This document shows, in pieces, positions 41,678 to 50,158 of a DNA stretch of 64,000 nucleotides (position 1 is the stretch's first letter; each line of letters starts with the position of its first letter). Position numbers and translations under genes: made by a program. This DNA comes from Mameliella sp. CS4. GTDB taxonomy: Bacteria; Pseudomonadota; Alphaproteobacteria; Rhodobacterales; Rhodobacteraceae. Location: positions 1-64,000 of the forward strand of contig NZ_JAHXRQ010000016.1 of assembly GCF_019392335.1 (NCBI RefSeq), read 5' to 3'. The notes under the pieces are model-generated. The model was not told where the DNA came from and did no database searches. It saw only the letters and a list, made by a program, of their open reading frames with translations.

Positions 41678-43471
41678 TCAGATCGGCCAGAACAGCAGCA
41701 ACGCCGGGATGGACACCGCGATCACCAGAACCTCGAGCGGGAGCCCCATGCGCCAGTAATCGGAGAACCGATAGCCACCGGGGCCAAGAATGATGGTGTT
41801 ATTCTTGTGCCCGATGGGCGTGAGGAAGGCACAGGAGGCCGCGACCGCGACGGCCATCAGAAAGGTATCCGGGTTCGCATCCAGCGTCCGGGCAATCGAC
41901 AGGCCAATGGGGGCGGCGATCAAAGTCGTCGCGACATTGTTGAGGAAATCCGACATGGTCATCGTTACCAGCATCAGCACCGCAAGGCTGACCCAGGGGG
42001 CGCTGTCCGCGGTCAGGACCAGGATCTGCCCGGCCAGCAATTCCGCGCCGCCGGTCCTTTCAAAGGCCTCGGCCAAGGGGATGAGGCTGGCCAGCAGCAC
42101 GATGACCTTCCATTCGATCGCATTGTAGACCTCGCGCCCGGTGACAAGCCCCAGCACAAGAAAGGCGATCACCGCGCCAGCCAGCGACACGGCCAGCGGC
42201 AACAGGCCGGCCACCGCCATCCCGACAGCGGCGACAAAGACGGCAATGGACAGACCGGCCTTGCGGCGCTGGATCACCTCCGTGTGGCGGCCCTCGATGG
42301 GCAGGACGCCCAGCCATTCCATGCTGCTTTCGACGTTGCGGGGCGTGCCCAGCAACAACAGCACGTCCCCTGCCCTGACCCGCAGCAGACGCACCCGATC
42401 CTGGAATCGCCGCCCTTCGCGTGAGACGCCCAGCAGCGTGACCGCGTGCCGATGCAGCAGGCCGAGGCTGCGCGCGGTATGGCCGTTTATACGCGCATCG
42501 TCCGGCACGATGGCCTCGCGCAGGGCAAGGCCCGGCGCGAGAACCCCGCCCTCGTGCTGTTCCGACCCGGCGAACTCCAGCGATGCCTTTCCCATGAAGG
42601 CCTCGATGGACTTTGGCTCGCCCTCGACCACCAGGAAATCGCCCGGCTGCAGGGTCTCGCGACTGGCCAGCCCGGGGCGGCGCTTGCCGTGACGGATCAG
42701 GCCCAGGATGTGGATGTCCGTATCTTCGGCGGTGGGGTATAGCGACAGGACCGTGATGTCCTTTTCCTCGTCGGACTCGGCGACCTTCAGCTCGGCGACG
42801 TAGCGCCCCTTGCGAAAGGCCTGCCCCTGTTCGGCAATCGAGGTCCGCGAGGGCAAAAGCCGCCAGCCGACCAGCGCGACAAAGACGATACCCGCCAGCG
42901 CCACCGTCAGCCCCACGGGGGCGAAATCGAACATCGAGAAGGACTGTCCCATGACGTCCTGACGATACTCCGAGATCACGATGTTGGGCGGCGTTCCGAT
43001 CAGCGTCACCATGCCCCCCAGGATGGTGGCAAAGGACAGCGGCATCAGGCTTTGCCCCGCGGCCCGCTTGGCCTTTTCCGCAGCCTCGACATCCAGCGGC
43101 ATCAAGAGGGCCAGCGCCGCGACGTTGTTGATGACCGCCGACAGCACCGCGCCCGCGCTGCCGATGATGGCGATATGCAGGGGCAAGGGGCGTTCGGGAT
43201 CGATGACGCGGCTGGCGATCAGTTCCACCGCCCCGGAGGACGACAGGCCCCGGCTGACGATCAGGACCAGCGCGATGATGGCCACCGCCGAATGCCCGAA
43301 GCCCGAAAACACCTCGTCCGAGGGCACGAGGCCAAGGATGGCGCCAAGGGTCAGCGCCCCGAAGGCCACGAGGTCATAGCGCACCCGCCCCCAGACCAGC
43401 AGCACGAAGATCACCGCGAACAGGCCTATGATGAGTGTCTGGTCTTCGGGCATCTGCGGAGCCTCTGGCAT
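41678..43471 (-). CDS. SLC13/DASS-family transporter with two TrkA-C domains
   Basis: 597 residues. N-terminal and C-terminal membrane halves carry NNVAALALLMP, GTPPNIVIS and NNVATTLIAAPI signatures. Between them (about 215-390) lie two RCK/TrkA-C regulatory domains (GDFLVVEGEPKSIEAFMG and AGDVLLLLGTPRNVESSM). The family imports dicarboxylates, citrate or sulfate with cations. It is convergent with tcuAB, where a tricarboxylate importer would be expected (TcuC in Salmonella), though RCK-containing members often handle sulfate. Confidence 0.9.
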   Translation of the reverse strand: MPEAPQMPEDQTLIIGLFAVIFVLLVWGRVRYDLVAFGALTLGAILGLVPSDEVFSGFGHSAVAIIALVLIVSRGLSSSGAVELIASRVIDPERPLPLHIAIIGSAGAVLSAVINNVAALALLMPLDVEAAEKAKRAAGQSLMPLSFATILGGMVTLIGTPPNIVISEYRQDVMGQSFSMFDFAPVGLTVALAGIVFVALVGWRLLPSRTSIAEQGQAFRKGRYVAELKVAESDEEKDITVLSLYPTAEDTDIHILGLIRHGKRRPGLASRETLQPGDFLVVEGEPKSIEAFMGKASLEFAGSEQHEGGVLAPGLALREAIVPDDARINGHTARSLGLLHRHAVTLLGVSREGRRFQDRVRLLRVRAGDVLLLLGTPRNVESSMEWLGVLPIEGRHTEVIQRRKAGLSIAVFVAAVGMAVAGLLPLAVSLAGAVIAFLVLGLVTGREVYNAIEWKVIVLLASLIPLAEAFERTGGAELLAGQILVLTADSAPWVSLAVLMLVTMTMSDFLNNVATTLIAAPIGLSIARTLDANPDTFLMAVAVAASCAFLTPIGHKNNTIILGPGGYRFSDYWRMGLPLEVLVIAVSIPALLLFWPI

Positions 43472-43587
43472 TGTCGGGCACCGCGACGGGCAGGCCCGTC
43501 CCGACGCCTGGCACGGTCGTTCCGCGCCAGCCTAACCGCCGAGTGATCCGGGCACAATTCCAGCCGCGCAGAGACGGCAACAGGCCG

Positions 43588-44256
43588 CTAGCGGATGCTC
43601 GCCCCCCCGAGGAACCCCGCCGCCGCCCGTGCCAGCAAAGCCGAGGCCGCCACGCCGTCGATCAGCGGGATCTTGGTCTGCCGGGCCAGCGCAGGTGTCA
43701 GCGGCGCCATGCCCGCACAGCCCAGGATGACACAGCCGGCCCCGTCCTCGGTACGCGCGGCCTCGATCTCGGCCGCGATGCGGGTAACGGTTTCGGGCGC
43801 GCCCCGGTCGATGGTCAGGACAGGCAGTCCGCTGGCCCGGACAGAGGCACAGAGGCCGTCAAAACCCGAACGCGCGATATTCTCGTCGATCACGGGGATC
43901 GAGACCGGCAAGGAGGTCACGACCGAAAACCGCAGCCCCAGCAGCCGCGCCATGACATAGGAGGCCTGCCCGATCCCCAGCACCGGGCATCCGGCCTGCG
44001 CCTGCGCCGCTGCCAACCCGGTGTCGTCGAAACAGGCGATCACGATGGCGTCCGCCCCCTGCTCTTGCGCCGGTCCCAGCCGGGCCAGCAATCCGGGCAC
44101 CGCTGCCGCGCCGTCCTCGGGGCCTTCGATGGCCGCAGGGCCGTCGCTGTTGGTCATGCCGAAGATATCCGCCCCGGGCAGGGCGACCCGCGCCGTTTCG
44201 ACGATGCCGTTCGTCATGGCCTCGGTGGCGTTGGGATTGATGTAGACGATCCTCAT
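43588..44256 (-). CDS. Asp/Glu/hydantoin racemase family protein
   Basis: 222 residues. The two catalytic cysteines are present in ACFDDTG and GCAGMAP, and the N-terminus MRIVYINPNATEAMT is typical of hydantoin racemase-like members. It overlaps the last permease gene by four bases. The family racemises amino acids or hydantoins or isomerises maleate. Here it probably acts on the compound imported by the ABC system, a guess from position. Confidence 0.9.
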   Translation of the reverse strand: MRIVYINPNATEAMTNGIVETARVALPGADIFGMTNSDGPAAIEGPEDGAAAVPGLLARLGPAQEQGADAIVIACFDDTGLAAAQAQAGCPVLGIGQASYVMARLLGLRFSVVTSLPVSIPVIDENIARSGFDGLCASVRASGLPVLTIDRGAPETVTRIAAEIEAARTEDGAGCVILGCAGMAPLTPALARQTKIPLIDGVAASALLARAAAGFLGGASIR

Positions 44257-45089
44257 ACGCCCTTTCCCGCATCCGACCCCAGTCGCGCGCGGCGCTTGCC
44301 CATGATCCAGGCGCTCAGCAGGAACACCCCGATGATGCCAAGCGAAAACAACGTCGTCAGCGTGCCCAGCGCATAGATCACCGGCGTCGTGACGTTGGTC
44401 GTCATGCCGAAGATTTCCAGTGGCAACGTGTTGTAGCTGCCCGCCGTCAGCAATGTGCGTGCGAATTCGTCATAGCTGAGCGTAAAACCAAACAGCGCCA
44501 CCCCGATCAGCGACGGCGCGATGATCGGCAGGACGACATATCGGATCGTCTGCCAGGCGTTTGCCCCCTGGTCGCGGGCCGCCTCTTCATAGCTTTGGTC
44601 GAACCGGTTGAAGACGGCGAACATGATCAAAAGGCCAAAGGGCAACGTCCATGTCAGCTGCGACCCGAACCCGCTGGTGGTCCAATGAATCTTGAGCCCC
44701 AGTTGGTTGAAGATCAGGCCAACCCCCAGCGAAATCAGGATCGAGGGGATCACGAGCGAGGTGATGGCCGCGTAGAACAGCAGGCCCGAGCCGAAAAAGC
44801 GCTTGCGAAAGGCCAGCCCGGCCATGACCGAGACGACCACCGTCGTCACCATGACCATCAGGCCCAGCCCGAAACTGCGCCGGAAGGCACCCCATATGTC
44901 GCCCACGGCCTGTTCCTGGAACAGGTCGCGGAACCAGTGGGTCGACACCCCGTTCATCGGGAAGGTCAGGCCGCCTTTCGGCCCCTGAAAGCTGAGGAGG
45001 CCGATGGTCAGGATCGGCCCGTAGAGGAACAGCACGAACAGGCCGAAGAAGGCGGCGAGGACGTAAAAGCTGCGGGGACGTTTTTCCAT
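44253..45089 (-). CDS. ABC transporter permease (PotC-like)
   Basis: 278 residues with six membrane helices and the EAA loop EEAARDQGANAWQTIRYVVLP. It is the second permease of a spermidine/putrescine-type importer and follows the first by four bases. The C-terminal tail is basic (GKRRARLGS), as expected on the cytosolic side. Confidence 0.93.
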   Translation of the reverse strand: MEKRPRSFYVLAAFFGLFVLFLYGPILTIGLLSFQGPKGGLTFPMNGVSTHWFRDLFQEQAVGDIWGAFRRSFGLGLMVMVTTVVVSVMAGLAFRKRFFGSGLLFYAAITSLVIPSILISLGVGLIFNQLGLKIHWTTSGFGSQLTWTLPFGLLIMFAVFNRFDQSYEEAARDQGANAWQTIRYVVLPIIAPSLIGVALFGFTLSYDEFARTLLTAGSYNTLPLEIFGMTTNVTTPVIYALGTLTTLFSLGIIGVFLLSAWIMGKRRARLGSDAGKGV

Positions 45090-45093
45090 TGTA

Positions 45094-45960
45094 TCACAGC
45101 TCCTTGCGGATGTTGACGAAGCGCAGCAGGATCGCGATCACGATCAGGACCGTGCACAGCAGGACCACCGCTGTCGCCGCCGCCGAAGGGTATTGCAGCA
45201 AGGCGATGTCGTTCGAGATCAGCCGCCCGACGTTGGCGCGCTGCGACCCGGACATGAAACGCACGGTGATGAAATCGCCCATCACCAGCGTCACGACAAA
45301 GATGGTGCCGATCATGATGCCCGGCTTGGTCAGCGGCAGGATCACGTGCACCAGCGTCTGAAAGCCGCTGGCGCCGTTGTCGCGCGCCGCCTCCAGCAGG
45401 GATTTGTCGATGCGCATCATGGTGTTGAAGATCGGGACCACCATGAACAGCGTGTAGAGATGCACAAAGGCCAGGATCACCGAGAAATCGGAATATAGCA
45501 GCCACTCCAGCGGCTCGTCGATCACGCCCCAGGAGATCAGCGTCTGGTTGGCGATGCCGTTGCGCCCCAGGAAGGGGATCCACGAGATCATCCGGATGAT
45601 GTTCGAGGTCCAGAAGGGAATCGTGCAGATCAGGAACAGCGCGATCTGGATGGTCAGGCTGCGGACGTGGAAGGCCAGGAAATAGGCCACGGTAAAGCCG
45701 ATGGCCAAGGTCAGCGCCCAGGTGATCAGCGCGTATTTCAGCGTCGCGCCAAAGACCTTGTAGGTCACGGGCGATCCGAACAGGAATTCATAGTTGTCGA
45801 ACTGGAAAGCCGGGTAGATCGAGAATTCCGTCGCGCCCCAAAAGCTGACGACGGCGATCATCACGATGGGCGCGAACAGAAAGGCCAACAGCACGACAGA
45901 GAGCGGCATGGCCATCAGCCAGCCCAGGACATGTCGGTTCTTCAAGGGGGTCGCAGCCAT
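45094..45960 (-). CDS. ABC transporter permease (PotB-like)
   Basis: 288 residues from ATG 45960, which has GGAGG seven bases upstream. Six membrane helices and an EAA loop (LLEAARDNGASGFQTLVHVI) are present. It pairs with the downstream permease to form the membrane pore. Confidence 0.93.
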   Translation of the reverse strand: MAATPLKNRHVLGWLMAMPLSVVLLAFLFAPIVMIAVVSFWGATEFSIYPAFQFDNYEFLFGSPVTYKVFGATLKYALITWALTLAIGFTVAYFLAFHVRSLTIQIALFLICTIPFWTSNIIRMISWIPFLGRNGIANQTLISWGVIDEPLEWLLYSDFSVILAFVHLYTLFMVVPIFNTMMRIDKSLLEAARDNGASGFQTLVHVILPLTKPGIMIGTIFVVTLVMGDFITVRFMSGSQRANVGRLISNDIALLQYPSAAATAVVLLCTVLIVIAILLRFVNIRKEL

Positions 45961-46004
45961 CTGGCCTCCGCGGGGGTCTGCCCGGATCGGGATTTGGTCA
46001 GGAT

Positions 46005-46034
46005 GACCCCCGGACCGCATGTGGCCCGGGGGTC
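46005..46034 (-). other. Intercistronic stem-loop after the binding-protein gene
   Basis: GACCCCCGG (46005-46013) and CCGGGGGTC (46026-46034) pair perfectly, in the 116 bases between the binding-protein and first permease genes. It probably raises binding-protein mRNA over permease mRNA. Confidence 0.6.
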
Positions 46035-46076
46035 TGAAGGGGACCGGGGGGATAACGGACCCGGCCCTTCACCGCG

Positions 46077-47348
46077 TCATGCCGCGATGAATTCGTTCCA
46101 CTTGCGGACCATGTACTGGTTCTCGTCCATGACGGCGTTCCAGCAGGCCACGCTGCCCATCCGGTCGTAGAAGGAGCCGCCGTCGCGGACCTCTCCGGCC
46201 TCGGCCAGCTTGTCGCCGGTGGGCGAGGTGATGACGTCGGTGGCTTCCTTGCCCTCGAACCAGTAGCCCCACTCGTTCTCGCTCATGAAGTCCTTGGAGG
46301 TTTCCGGGACCGCCGAGTAATAGCCCTGGCGCATCAGGTAGCCGCCGACCCAGCCGGAGAGATACCAGTTGATGTAGTCATAGGCCGCGTCCAGCTCCAT
46401 TCCCGACAGCGAGGACGACAGGCCGATGCCGCCGCCCCAGCTGCGGTAGCCCTCTTTCAGGGGCTGGTAGACGCAGGGGATGCCGCGCGACTTGACCGCG
46501 GTGATGGCGGGCGACCACATCGACTGGATCACCACCTCTCCGCTCGCCATCAGGTTCACGCTTTCGTCGAAGGTCTTCCAGAAGGCGCGGAACTGGCCGT
46601 TCTGCTTGGCCTCGGTGAAGATCGCCATCGTCTTGTCGATCTCGTCGCGGGTCATGTTGCCCTTGTCGCCATACTGGATCTCGCCCATCGCCTCGCAGAC
46701 CATCGCCATGTCCATGATGCCGATCGAGGAAATGTCGAGGATCGAGGCCTTGCCCTTGAACTCCGGGTTCAGCAGCTCGGTCCAGCTTTCGATGGGGCGG
46801 CCGATCAGGTCGGGGCGGATGCCCAGCGTGTCGGCGTTGTAGATCGTGGGGATCAGCGTCATCCAGTTGGTCTGCTCGTCCGCGAAGGTCTTGGCGCCCG
46901 GTTCGGGGATGAAGCCCACTGTGTGCGGCGCGGTGCCCTGCGCGATCTCGGACTCGGGCGTCAGCTTGCCGGATTTGAAGATGCCGACGATCTTGTCGTA
47001 GTTCGCGATCTTCGAGACATCCATCGCCTGCAGGTTGCCCGTGGGCCAGACCTTCTTGCAGATCCAGTACTCGATATCGGCGATGTCGAAGCTGTCGGGC
47101 TGGGTGGCCGCGCGCTGGGTCACGCTGTCGGAATCGAGCGCGGTCATTTCCAGAGTGAAACCCAGATCCTCTTTCACCTTCCTGGCCACGTCGTTGAGGT
47201 TCGACACGCCGGTGCCGAACTGGCGCAGCACGATGTCCTTGGTGTCCTGCGCCCAGAGCATCGGCGCGGGAAGGGTTGTTGCCGCGACGGCCGCACCGCC
47301 TGCCTTGAGCAAGGAGCGGCGGGTATATCCAACCTTGGGTTTTGCCAT
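46077..47348 (-). CDS. ABC transporter substrate-binding protein (PotD-like, Tat-exported)
   Basis: 423 residues from ATG 47348. The N-terminus has a twin-arginine signal, TRRSLLKAGGAAVA, with cleavage near LWAQD. The mature part is of the polyamine/iron-type binding-protein class (DIADIEYWICKKVWPTGNLQ, AAYDYINWYLSGW). It is longer than PotD (about 350). The ligand cannot be read from sequence; the racemase neighbour hints at an amino-acid-like compound. Confidence 0.92.
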   Translation of the reverse strand: MAKPKVGYTRRSLLKAGGAAVAATTLPAPMLWAQDTKDIVLRQFGTGVSNLNDVARKVKEDLGFTLEMTALDSDSVTQRAATQPDSFDIADIEYWICKKVWPTGNLQAMDVSKIANYDKIVGIFKSGKLTPESEIAQGTAPHTVGFIPEPGAKTFADEQTNWMTLIPTIYNADTLGIRPDLIGRPIESWTELLNPEFKGKASILDISSIGIMDMAMVCEAMGEIQYGDKGNMTRDEIDKTMAIFTEAKQNGQFRAFWKTFDESVNLMASGEVVIQSMWSPAITAVKSRGIPCVYQPLKEGYRSWGGGIGLSSSLSGMELDAAYDYINWYLSGWVGGYLMRQGYYSAVPETSKDFMSENEWGYWFEGKEATDVITSPTGDKLAEAGEVRDGGSFYDRMGSVACWNAVMDENQYMVRKWNEFIAA

Positions 47349-47413
47349 AGTCTTGTCCTCTCTGTTCAGTTGTCTTGTCTTGGTGGGTGTTGCTTGATGC
47401 CGGACCACGCCCC

Positions 47414-48388
47414 TCAGGCGGTCAGACGGTGCAGGCGTGCCTCGTCCCAGCGGAGCCGGACGGCATCGCCGGGATTCTTGGGGGCGGCAAAAAACTGGTC
47501 CTCGGGCAAGAGGGCCAGCACCTCATCCCCGCCTTCCGTGGTGGTAGAGACAGCGACAGAGGCGCCCTGGTACTCGATGGCCATGACCGTGGCGGCCATA
47601 CCCTCGTCGGCCAGTTGCACCGCGTCAGCGCGGACCGTGACCTTGCCCTGGGGCAGTGTGATGACGTTGTGACCGCCGATGAACCGGGCAACGAACTCCG
47701 TGCGTGGCTGGGCCCAAACCTCACGCGCTGGGCCGGCCTGCTCGATCACCGCGTCGTTCATCACCACGATCTCGTCGGCCAGCGCCAGTGCCTCGTCCTG
47801 ACCGTGGGTGACGTGGATGAAGGTGATCCCCAATTCGCGCTGCAGCTTTTTCAGCTCTGACCGCATCCGGATACGCAGGAACGGGTCCAGCGCAGACAGC
47901 GGCTCGTCCAGCAGCAGCACCTTGGGTTCCGTGACCAGCGCGCGTGCCAGCGCCACCCGCTGCTGCTGCCCGCCCGAGAGTTGCGCCGGCAGGCGGTCGG
48001 CCAGGTGAGTCATGTCGACCAGAGCCAGCAGTTCATTCGCCCGCTTGTGGCGGGTAGGCTTGTCGACACCCTTCATGCGCAGGGAAAAGGCGACGTTGTC
48101 CCGCACCGACAGATGCGGAAACAGCGCGTAGTTCTGGAACATCATCGCGGTGCCGCGCTGCGCCGGCGCCAGCGGGGCCACGTCGTGACCGTCCAGCAGG
48201 ATCGACCCGTCGCTGACCTCTTCGTGCCCGGCGATCATCCGCAGGGTCGAGGATTTCCCACAGCCCGACGGGCCCAGAAGACAGACATAGCTGCCCGGGG
48301 CGAAGACGTGGTTCAGATCACGCACGGCGACAGTCTCACCATAGCGTTTGGTCAAGTGAACCAATTCCAGATCATATCCTGTGCGCAT
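47414..48388 (-). CDS. ABC transporter ATP-binding protein (PotA-like)
   Basis: 324 residues. Walker A GPSGCGKS, signature LSGGQQQRVALARAL, Walker B VLLLDEPLSALD and the switch region IHVTHGQDEALAL are followed by a C-terminal TOBE domain (about 240-324). First gene of the operon 48388 down to 43588, divergent from a GntR regulator. Confidence 0.95.
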   Translation of the reverse strand: MRTGYDLELVHLTKRYGETVAVRDLNHVFAPGSYVCLLGPSGCGKSSTLRMIAGHEEVSDGSILLDGHDVAPLAPAQRGTAMMFQNYALFPHLSVRDNVAFSLRMKGVDKPTRHKRANELLALVDMTHLADRLPAQLSGGQQQRVALARALVTEPKVLLLDEPLSALDPFLRIRMRSELKKLQRELGITFIHVTHGQDEALALADEIVVMNDAVIEQAGPAREVWAQPRTEFVARFIGGHNVITLPQGKVTVRADAVQLADEGMAATVMAIEYQGASVAVSTTTEGGDEVLALLPEDQFFAAPKNPGDAVRLRWDEARLHRLTA

Positions 48389-48532
48389 GACGCCCCCGTT
48401 TGCCTGTCAGGGAAACCTTGTTGCGCTCTTGCCGGGATGGGGGAGCGTTTTCAGCCTCCCGACCCCCGCGAAACACGGATCGGGCAAAAATTGAGCATTC
48501 GCGGCATCGCTGTGCGCAAAAATGCACTCAGG

Positions 48533-48556
48533 TTCGTATACAATCTTGCGTGCAAG
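48533..48556. promoter_or_regulatory. Palindromic sites between the ABC operon and GntR
   Basis: TTCGTATACAA (48533-48543), close to the FCD-type GntR consensus around GTATAC, is followed directly by a perfect palindrome CTTGCGTGCAAG (48545-48556). They sit in the 249-base divergent region and could control both transcripts. Confidence 0.45.
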
Positions 48557-48637
48557 GCTGCGTCCCAGCGCCCGCTTGTCCCCGGGCCGCCGAATCGGAA
48601 TAACGGAACGCAGAGGTGGTCGTTGGCACAGAGTGAC

Positions 48638-49324
48638 ATGAACAAGTTTGAAACGAAGCATTGGACCAGCGACACGGTGGCCGCGGACCTCGAACACGCG
48701 ATTCACGAACACAGGCTGCCCCCGGGCACCAAGCTGGGCGAGGATGAACTGGCCGAAGCCTATGGCATCAGCCGCACCATCGTCCGCGCCGCCCTGCTGG
48801 CGCTGTCACACCGCCGCCTGGTCGAGCTGAAGCGCAACCGCGGCGCCTTTGTCGCGCAGCCCACCGTGCGCGACGCGCGCGAGGTTTTTGAGGCGCGCGC
48901 CCTGCTGGAGCCGCGCACCGCGCATTCGGCGGCGGAACGGATGACCGACGAGGACCTGGCGCTCTTGCGCAGCAACATCGCCAGCGAACACGAGGCGCTC
49001 GACGCCGGAGAGAACGGGCGTGCCCTGTTCCTGTCGGGACAATTCCATGCCGAGATCGCGCGTATCGCGGATCAGACCACGGTCGAGGGCTTCATCTCGG
49101 AGCTGATTTCGCGCTCGTCGCTCATCATCGCGCTGTATTGGCGACGGCGCGCGGCCTTGTGCGAGACCCAGGCGCATCACGCCCTGCTGGAGGCCTTTGC
49201 CAATCGGGACGGCGCACTGGCCGAGCAACTGATGAAAAGCCACCTGCTGGATCTCGTGGCCTCGCTGGACCTGCGCAACGTCACGCAACCGCCCACATCC
49301 CTGCGCGAGGCCCTGAAGAGATGA
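48638..49324 (+). CDS. GntR-family regulator (FCD subfamily)
   Basis: 228 residues from ATG 48638. A TTG at 48623 with a better placed GAGG is possible and would add five residues. The winged helix contains KLGEDELAEAYGISRTIVRA; the FCD domain has the HAEIARI and HHALLEAF metal ligands. Divergent from the polyamine-type ABC operon, which it probably represses or activates. It overlaps a GNAT gene in ATGA. Confidence 0.92.
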   Translation: MNKFETKHWTSDTVAADLEHAIHEHRLPPGTKLGEDELAEAYGISRTIVRAALLALSHRRLVELKRNRGAFVAQPTVRDAREVFEARALLEPRTAHSAAERMTDEDLALLRSNIASEHEALDAGENGRALFLSGQFHAEIARIADQTTVEGFISELISRSSLIIALYWRRRAALCETQAHHALLEAFANRDGALAEQLMKSHLLDLVASLDLRNVTQPPTSLREALKR

Positions 49325-50154
49325 CACATCCGATCTGCAGAACGGCAACGCTTGAAGACATCGAACTGATGCTGGACTGGGCCGCCGATGAGGGCTGGAA
49401 CCCCGGGCTGGCGGATGCGCGGGCCTTTCAGGAGGCGGACCCTCAGGGGTTCTTCGTGGCAGAGGCCGAGGGACAGCCCGTCGCCGCGATCTCTGTCGTG
49501 AACCATTCGCCGCAGATGGCCTTCCTCGGGCTCTATATCTGTCGGCCGGACTATCGCGGGCGGGGAATCGGGTATGCGCTTTGGACGCACGCGCTGAACC
49601 ACGCCGGAGCACGCACCGTGGGGCTGGACGGCGTGCCCACCCAAGAGGCCAATTACGCCAAGTCCGGCTTTGGTCTGGCCGGGCGTACCCGGCGGCTCGA
49701 AGGCGCGCTGGACCGCAGCGATACACCCCCACCCCTTGCCACTGTTGCGGATCTGGAGGCCATCGCGCGCCTGGACAGGGCGGCAAACGGCTATGACAGG
49801 CCCGCCTTCCTTGCGGCATGGACGGCACAATCGGACAGCCGAAAAACGGTCCTGACGCGGACACCGCAGGGGATCACCGGGTTTGCCACCGCGCGCCTGT
49901 GCCGGGGCGGCTGCAAGATTGGGCCGATCGTGGCCCCAACGGTCGACGAGGCGCTGACCCTGGCCCGGCAGGCCGCCTCGGCCCTGGGCCGGACAAGCGT
50001 CGTCATCGACACCCCAGACGCCCCCCAGGGCCTGGGCCAGAGGCTGCAGGACATGGGGTTCGAGGAGAGCTTTGCCACCGCCCGCATGTACCGCGGTCCG
50101 GCCCCTTGGCCCGGGCCGACACTGCGGGCCATCGCGACGATGGAACTGGGCTAG
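49321..50154 (+). CDS. GNAT-family N-acetyltransferase with a C-terminal second domain
   Basis: 277 residues. The N-terminal GNAT domain (1 to about 130) has the acetyl-CoA loop RGRGIGYALW. The C-terminal half (about 140-277) resembles the second, degenerate acetyltransferase module seen in bi-domain GNATs. It is coupled to the GntR gene by a four-base overlap, so it may modify the amine or amino acid imported by the ABC system. Substrate unknown. Confidence 0.88.
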   Translation: MTHPICRTATLEDIELMLDWAADEGWNPGLADARAFQEADPQGFFVAEAEGQPVAAISVVNHSPQMAFLGLYICRPDYRGRGIGYALWTHALNHAGARTVGLDGVPTQEANYAKSGFGLAGRTRRLEGALDRSDTPPPLATVADLEAIARLDRAANGYDRPAFLAAWTAQSDSRKTVLTRTPQGITGFATARLCRGGCKIGPIVAPTVDEALTLARQAASALGRTSVVIDTPDAPQGLGQRLQDMGFEESFATARMYRGPAPWPGPTLRAIATMELG

Positions 50155-50158
50155 AGGC

